From: Bacillota bacterium
GTDB taxonomy: Bacteria; Bacillota; Sulfobacillia; Thermaerobacterales; RSA17
Assembly (NCBI GenBank): GCA_017577485.1
Contig: PKRI01000012.1
Location: 1-44,971 of the forward strand
DNA length: 44,971 nucleotides
Direction of reading: 5' to 3'
The notes under the pieces are model-generated. The model saw only the letters and a list, made by a program, of their open reading frames with translations, was not told the origin of the DNA and did no database searches. A program made the position numbers and the translations under genes. Shown one piece after another: positions 41,825 to 44,971 of this stretch (the stretch's first letter is position 1; each line of letters begins with the position of its first letter).

Positions 41825-42923
41825 CGGGGATCGCCTCCAGACCAGCGACATTATAAGTGTGCCTCAAAAAGGGTGTCAAAGCCTGGCCTCCGAGCCGCTG
41901 GACGGCTTCGGCCAGCGAGGTCACGCCGATGACATGGAGGTCCGGCGCCGCCCGCCGCGCCTCGGCGGCGTTGGCGGCCGGCACCACGAAGATCCGGGCC
42001 CCGGCTTCCAGCACCGCCCGGGCCTTGTAAGGGATTCCGCCCACGGGGCCTACCGTTCCGTCCGGGGCCACGGTGCCGGTGGCCGCCACGGGGCCGGCCG
42101 CCCGGATGGTGCCCGGCGCCAGGCGCTCCACCAGGTACAGGCCGAAGGCCAGGCCGGCCGAGGGCCCGGCCACCTCGCCCGGCTCGAAGCGCACCGGGGG
42201 ATCGAAGGTCCCGCGCAGGTCGCGGGAAGCGGCGGTGAGGCCCAGTTGTTCAATGGATTCTGCGCTGCCCGGGTTCAGAGACACCAGGAGGGAGTCACTG
42301 GCCCGCAGGACCGTCAGCGTCAGGGGGCGGCCGGCGGTTCCTGCCCCGCTTGCGGCTTCGTCACCTGCGCCTGCAGCGGCCAGCGCCGCGTTGAGGTCGG
42401 CGGCGAAGGTGATGGACCGGCCGTCGACAGTGGTGATGACGTCGCCCGGCAGCAGTCCCGCCTGGGCCGCCGCGCTGCCGGCGGCCACGGCCAGCACCTC
42501 GGCGCCGCCGGCGGTGAGGGTCGCCGGGCGCCCGGCCAGGCGGTAGGCAGCGTAGGCCGCCGTAAGCTGGCTTTCCTCCATGAGCCGCTGGTTGGCGGCC
42601 AGGAAGTCGCCGGTGTCCACGCCCGGGGGGACCACCCGGTGCCGGGGCACCACGTCGCGGCGCGGGTCCAGCAGGGCAGCCGCCACGTCGCCGACGCCGG
42701 CGGCATGCACCAGGATGGCGGTGAACCAGATGGCGCCGGCGTCACCGGGATCGCCTGCCGGCTCGTCCAGGCCGGCCACGTGGACCACCTGCGCCGCCGG
42801 CACTACCGGGCCGGGCCCCACCACGAACAACGGCAGCCGGACCCGCCAGGCGCCCGCCGCCACAGCGGCCAGGGCCGCCAGCAAGGCCACGATCGCCACC
42901 CGGCGGCGCAGCAGCGGCGACAA
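41805..42923 (-). CDS. ylbL: PDZ-domain S16 (Lon-type) protease, YlbL/SepM family
   Basis: A membrane-anchored extracytoplasmic protease of 372 residues. One N-terminal transmembrane helix (about 8-27), a PDZ domain (VLAVAAGSAAAQAGLLPGDV) and a Lon-type peptidase domain with the Ser255 (EVAGPSAGLAFGL) and Lys300 (GIPYKARAVLEAG) dyad. Family members cleave exported signalling or wall-related proteins; the substrate here is unknown. TTG 42923 has GGAGGTGG 7 nt upstream. Its 3' end contains the promoter of the DUF177-rpmF unit. Confidence 0.93.
   Translation of the reverse strand: MSPLLRRRVAIVALLAALAAVAAGAWRVRLPLFVVGPGPVVPAAQVVHVAGLDEPAGDPGDAGAIWFTAILVHAAGVGDVAAALLDPRRDVVPRHRVVPPGVDTGDFLAANQRLMEESQLTAAYAAYRLAGRPATLTAGGAEVLAVAAGSAAAQAGLLPGDVITTVDGRSITFAADLNAALAAAGAGDEAASGAGTAGRPLTLTVLRASDSLLVSLNPGSAESIEQLGLTAASRDLRGTFDPPVRFEPGEVAGPSAGLAFGLYLVERLAPGTIRAAGPVAATGTVAPDGTVGPVGGIPYKARAVLEAGARIFVVPAANAAEARRAAPDLHVIGVTSLAEAVQRLGGQALTPFLRHTYNVAGLEAIPVAHRYR
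41850..41879 (-). promoter_or_regulatory. Consensus sigma-A promoter for DUF177-rpmF
   Basis: TTGACA (41874-41879), 18-nt spacer, TATAAT (41850-41855): both hexamers are perfect. It lies within the last codons of ylbL. The start near 41843 leaves about 20 nt before the TTG of DUF177. It is the strongest sigma-A match seen in the window, fitting a ribosomal protein gene. Confidence 0.85.
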
Positions 42924-43041
42924 GCCGCATCCACCTCCTCGGGACGTGGCGTTCCGGCCTGACCCCAAGCCCTTCGGCGCCGTCTGGGTGTCGGCCCATG
43001 CACCCGGCCGCGCCCACGAGCAGGTACAGCGATGGAGCGGG

Positions 43042-43069
43042 GCTGCCCCGCGGGCACCCGCGCGGCAGC
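43042..43069 (-). terminator. GC hairpin after the oxidoreductase gene
   Basis: GCTGCC and GGCAGC close a stem with an inner GCGG/CCGC helix, 36 nt after the stop of the NmrA-like gene and before ylbL. No U-run follows. It could act as a terminator or only be a stable GC structure. Confidence 0.3.
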
Positions 43070-43104
43070 TCCGGTCACGTGGGCACGAGGCGCCGGCCGG
43101 CCCA

Positions 43105-43962
43105 TCAGCGCCCGATCATCTCCCGCAGGGCGTCCCGGATCGGCGTCAGCGGCCGGCCCAGCACCCGTGCGAAGTCCTCGCTTTCGACGTCCAGGGCCCC
43201 TTGGCGGATGGCCTGCTGGATGCCGACGATCATGGCAACCGCCGGCTCAGGCAGCCCGGCCTTCCGCAGGCTGTCGGCGTAAGCGGCGTCATCGACGTGC
43301 TGCACGGGGACCTCGCGGCCCAGCACCGCGGCCAGTTCCGACGCCAGGTCGTCGTAGGTCCGCGGCGGCCCGGAAAGTTCGTAGACGGTGTTCTCGTGCC
43401 CCTCGCCCGTCAGCACGGCGGCAGCGGCATGGGCGTAATCGCGCCGGGGCGCCCAGCCCACCCGGCCCGATCCCGCCGACGTGAGCCACGGCGCGCCGTT
43501 GACCACGGCCTGAATGGTGCCGAGTTCGTTCTCCAGGTACCAGTTGTTGCGGAGGAAGCAGAACGGGATGCCCGACCGGCGGATGGCTTCCTCCGTGGCT
43601 CGGTGCACCTCGGCCAGGGAGAGCGTCGACCGGCCGGCGTTGGCCACGCTGGTATAGGCGATGAAGCCCACCCCCGCCTCCCGGGCGGCGGCCACCGCAT
43701 TGAGGTGCTGGCGGATCCGGGTTTCGTTGTCGCCCGTGGTCGAGATCATGAGCATCCGGTCGGCGCCCGCGAAGGCATCTTTGAGCGTCTCCGGGCGGTC
43801 GAAATCACCCCGGCGGACGTCGACGCCCCGCCGGCGCAAGCGCTCCGCCCTGGCGGGGTCCCGCACGCTCACGGCAATGTTCCCCGGGGCGACGGACTCC
43901 AGCAGCTTCTCCACCACCAGGGAGCCAAGGTGCCCGGTGGCACCGGTCACCAGGATCTTCAC
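43105..43962 (-). CDS. NmrA/QorB-like NAD(P)-binding oxidoreductase
   Basis: An atypical short-chain dehydrogenase of 285 residues. MKILVTGATGHLGSLVVEKL carries the GxxGxxG cofactor site; VSVRDPARAERLRRRGVDV, TSVANAGRSTLSLAEVHRAT and FCFLRNNWYLENE match QorB (YtfG)-type quinone reductases. The start is GTG 43962 with GAGGGGGG 8 nt upstream; TTG 43968 is the alternative. Substrate unconfirmed. It is not part of the conserved ylbL-rpmF-fapR set. Confidence 0.9.
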   Translation of the reverse strand: MKILVTGATGHLGSLVVEKLLESVAPGNIAVSVRDPARAERLRRRGVDVRRGDFDRPETLKDAFAGADRMLMISTTGDNETRIRQHLNAVAAAREAGVGFIAYTSVANAGRSTLSLAEVHRATEEAIRRSGIPFCFLRNNWYLENELGTIQAVVNGAPWLTSAGSGRVGWAPRRDYAHAAAAVLTGEGHENTVYELSGPPRTYDDLASELAAVLGREVPVQHVDDAAYADSLRKAGLPEPAVAMIVGIQQAIRQGALDVESEDFARVLGRPLTPIRDALREMIGR

Positions 43963-43988
43963 CCACAAGACCCCCCTCGCGCGGCCGT

Positions 43989-44042
43989 TCAGGCCTCCGC
44001 GTCGTTGTTTCCGGTTCGTGCGGTTCGCAAAGCTATCTTCAT
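43989..44042 (-). CDS. Possible short leader peptide before the NmrA-like gene
   Basis: ATG 44042 behind the strong ribosome site GGGGAGGGAGC opens MKIALRTARTGNNDAEA and stops 27 nt before the GTG of the oxidoreductase. No family is recognised. The good Shine-Dalgarno is the only support; it may be a leader peptide or a chance frame. Confidence 0.25.
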   Translation of the reverse strand: MKIALRTARTGNNDAEA

Positions 44043-44213
44043 GCTCCCTCCCCTAAGGCCCTTTCCTGCACCAGCCGCCTTCCCGGCCGGCAAGGCGTGA
44101 TGGGCAACTCTGGCTGCTCCGGCACCGGGCAGGGCGGCCTGGCGGCAGTGACGAAACGTGTCGAAGATTGTCAGTCGCGAAGACGTTGGCGAACACGTTG
44201 AGGAGGGCGCACC

Positions 44214-44971
44214 GTGGCGGCGCTGCTAGTGATGCTGAGCTTTCTCGCCATGGCGTTCGGCCTGGTCAGCCTGGTCCGGCCCGTGCGCCGGCTCGGCATC
44301 CGGTCGCGGCGGACTGCGGCCTGGGTCATCGCCGGCGGCATTTTGACGTGGACCGTCGCCGGAGCCACAGTCCCGGACGACCTGCCCGGCGCCCCTGCGG
44401 CGGCTCCGCCGTCGGTCCAGCAGCCCGCTGAAAAGCCCGCCAGCCGCCAGCATGCTGAGCCTGGCGCCGAAGACGACGGATCAGACGCCGAAGGATCTGG
44501 AGCTGCGGGGCGCCCCCCGGACGAAGACCCCTCACAGGATCCGCCGCGGGACCAACCCGCGCCCGAGGCTGCCCATCAGGCCCCTGAGGAGCGGCCTGGC
44601 ATCACCGAGGCCAGGGTCACCGGCGTCGTAGACGGCGACACCGTCGACGTCGAAGTACTGGCCGGCGCCGCCCTGCCTGCTGCACGAGTCCGGCTGATCG
44701 GGATCGACACCCCCGAGGTCCACGGGCGGACCGACCCCTACGGGGCGGAAGCGTCGGCGTTCACGAAAGAGCACCTGACCGGCAGGACGGTCTGGCTGGA
44801 AAAGGATGTGTCGGAGACCGACCGGTACGGCCGGGCGCTGCGCTATGTCTGGCTTGCCGAGCCGCCGCCCGAGCCCACGGAGGCGGACGCAAGGAATTAC
44901 CTTTTCAATGCGCTCCTGGTTCTCGGCGGTTACGCGCAGGTGTCGACGCACCCGCCCGACGTGAAGTACGC
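44214..44971 (+). CDS. Membrane-anchored thermonuclease-like protein (3' end outside window)
   Basis: A staphylococcal-nuclease-fold protein, at least 252 residues, cut by the window edge. From GTG 44214 (GAGGAGG 7 nt upstream) it has two hydrophobic helices (about 2-20 and 35-53) and an acidic Pro/Ala/Glu linker (about 54-126). The SNase domain holds VTGVVDGDTVDVEV, RVRLIGIDTPEVHG, DPYGAEASAFTKEHL and DRYGRALRYVWL, with the Arg and Glu residues of the active site. Divergent from the NmrA-like gene. Its role may be extracellular nucleic acid degradation. Confidence 0.9.
   Translation, partial: MAALLVMLSFLAMAFGLVSLVRPVRRLGIRSRRTAAWVIAGGILTWTVAGATVPDDLPGAPAAAPPSVQQPAEKPASRQHAEPGAEDDGSDAEGSGAAGRPPDEDPSQDPPRDQPAPEAAHQAPEERPGITEARVTGVVDGDTVDVEVLAGAALPAARVRLIGIDTPEVHGRTDPYGAEASAFTKEHLTGRTVWLEKDVSETDRYGRALRYVWLAEPPPEPTEADARNYLFNALLVLGGYAQVSTHPPDVKY

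Noticed and set aside
41822..41851. ATG 41851 as the DUF177 start
   Set aside because: The ATG overlaps the TATAAT of the promoter, and TTG 41824 has TGGAGG at good spacing and the expected N-terminus.

Overview
The window is a chromosomal segment of a very GC-rich, flagellated, probably endospore-forming member of the Bacillota (Firmicutes). The gene order matches the conserved Firmicutes blocks fapR-plsX-fab, rnc-smc-ftsY-ylxM-ffh-rpsP-khpA-rimM-trmD-rplS and dprA-topA-trmFO-xerC-hslV-hslU-flgB-flgC-fliE-fliF-fliG-fliH-fliI. SpoVS, sigma-H-like promoters and a germination-type GH18 enzyme with S-layer domains point to a spore former. High G+C, few ATG starts and many GTG, TTG and possibly CTG starts fit lineages such as Thermaerobacter, Symbiobacterium or Limnochordia. 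The genus is inference. Nearly all genes lie on the minus strand, so transcription runs from high to low coordinates. Only the MFS gene (18820-20184) and the nuclease at the right edge are on the plus strand.

Reading in the direction of transcription from the right: an NmrA/QorB-like oxidoreductase; a PDZ-Lon protease (ylbL/sepM type); DUF177 and rpmF from a near-perfect sigma-A promoter; then the lipid operon fapR-plsX-fabH-degV-fabD-fabG-acpP-fabF-rnc with its own sigma-A promoter and a FapR-box-like dyad. A DegV/FakB-type fatty-acid-binding protein lies inside this operon. spoVS sits between rnc and smc with a sigma-H-like promoter. The secretion and ribosome block follows: smc-ftsY, then ylxM-ffh-rpsP-khpA-rimM-trmD-rplS-lepB-rnhB, a two-CBS protein, yraN and comM. 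rbgA and ylqD, usual members of this block, are absent.

A 6.3-kb accessory block (13908-20184) interrupts the common comM-dprA neighbourhood. It holds an MFS exporter divergent from an orphan peptide-type solute-binding lipoprotein, with two dyads between them, then mutY and a secreted SLH-GH18 protein. dprA-topA-trmFO-xerC-hslV-hslU follow. codY, which in Bacillus lies between hslU and flgB, is missing.

In place of codY lies the most interesting element. A sigma-H-like promoter is followed by a cyclic di-GMP-I (GEMM) riboswitch aptamer and a perfect 14-bp terminator-like hairpin directly before flgB. The 5' strand of the aptamer P1 stem is also perfectly complementary, over 15 nt, to the loop and 3' arm of the terminator. 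This gives a readable OFF-switch model in which c-di-GMP lets the terminator form and shuts down flgB-flgC-fliE-fliF-fliG-fliH-fliI.
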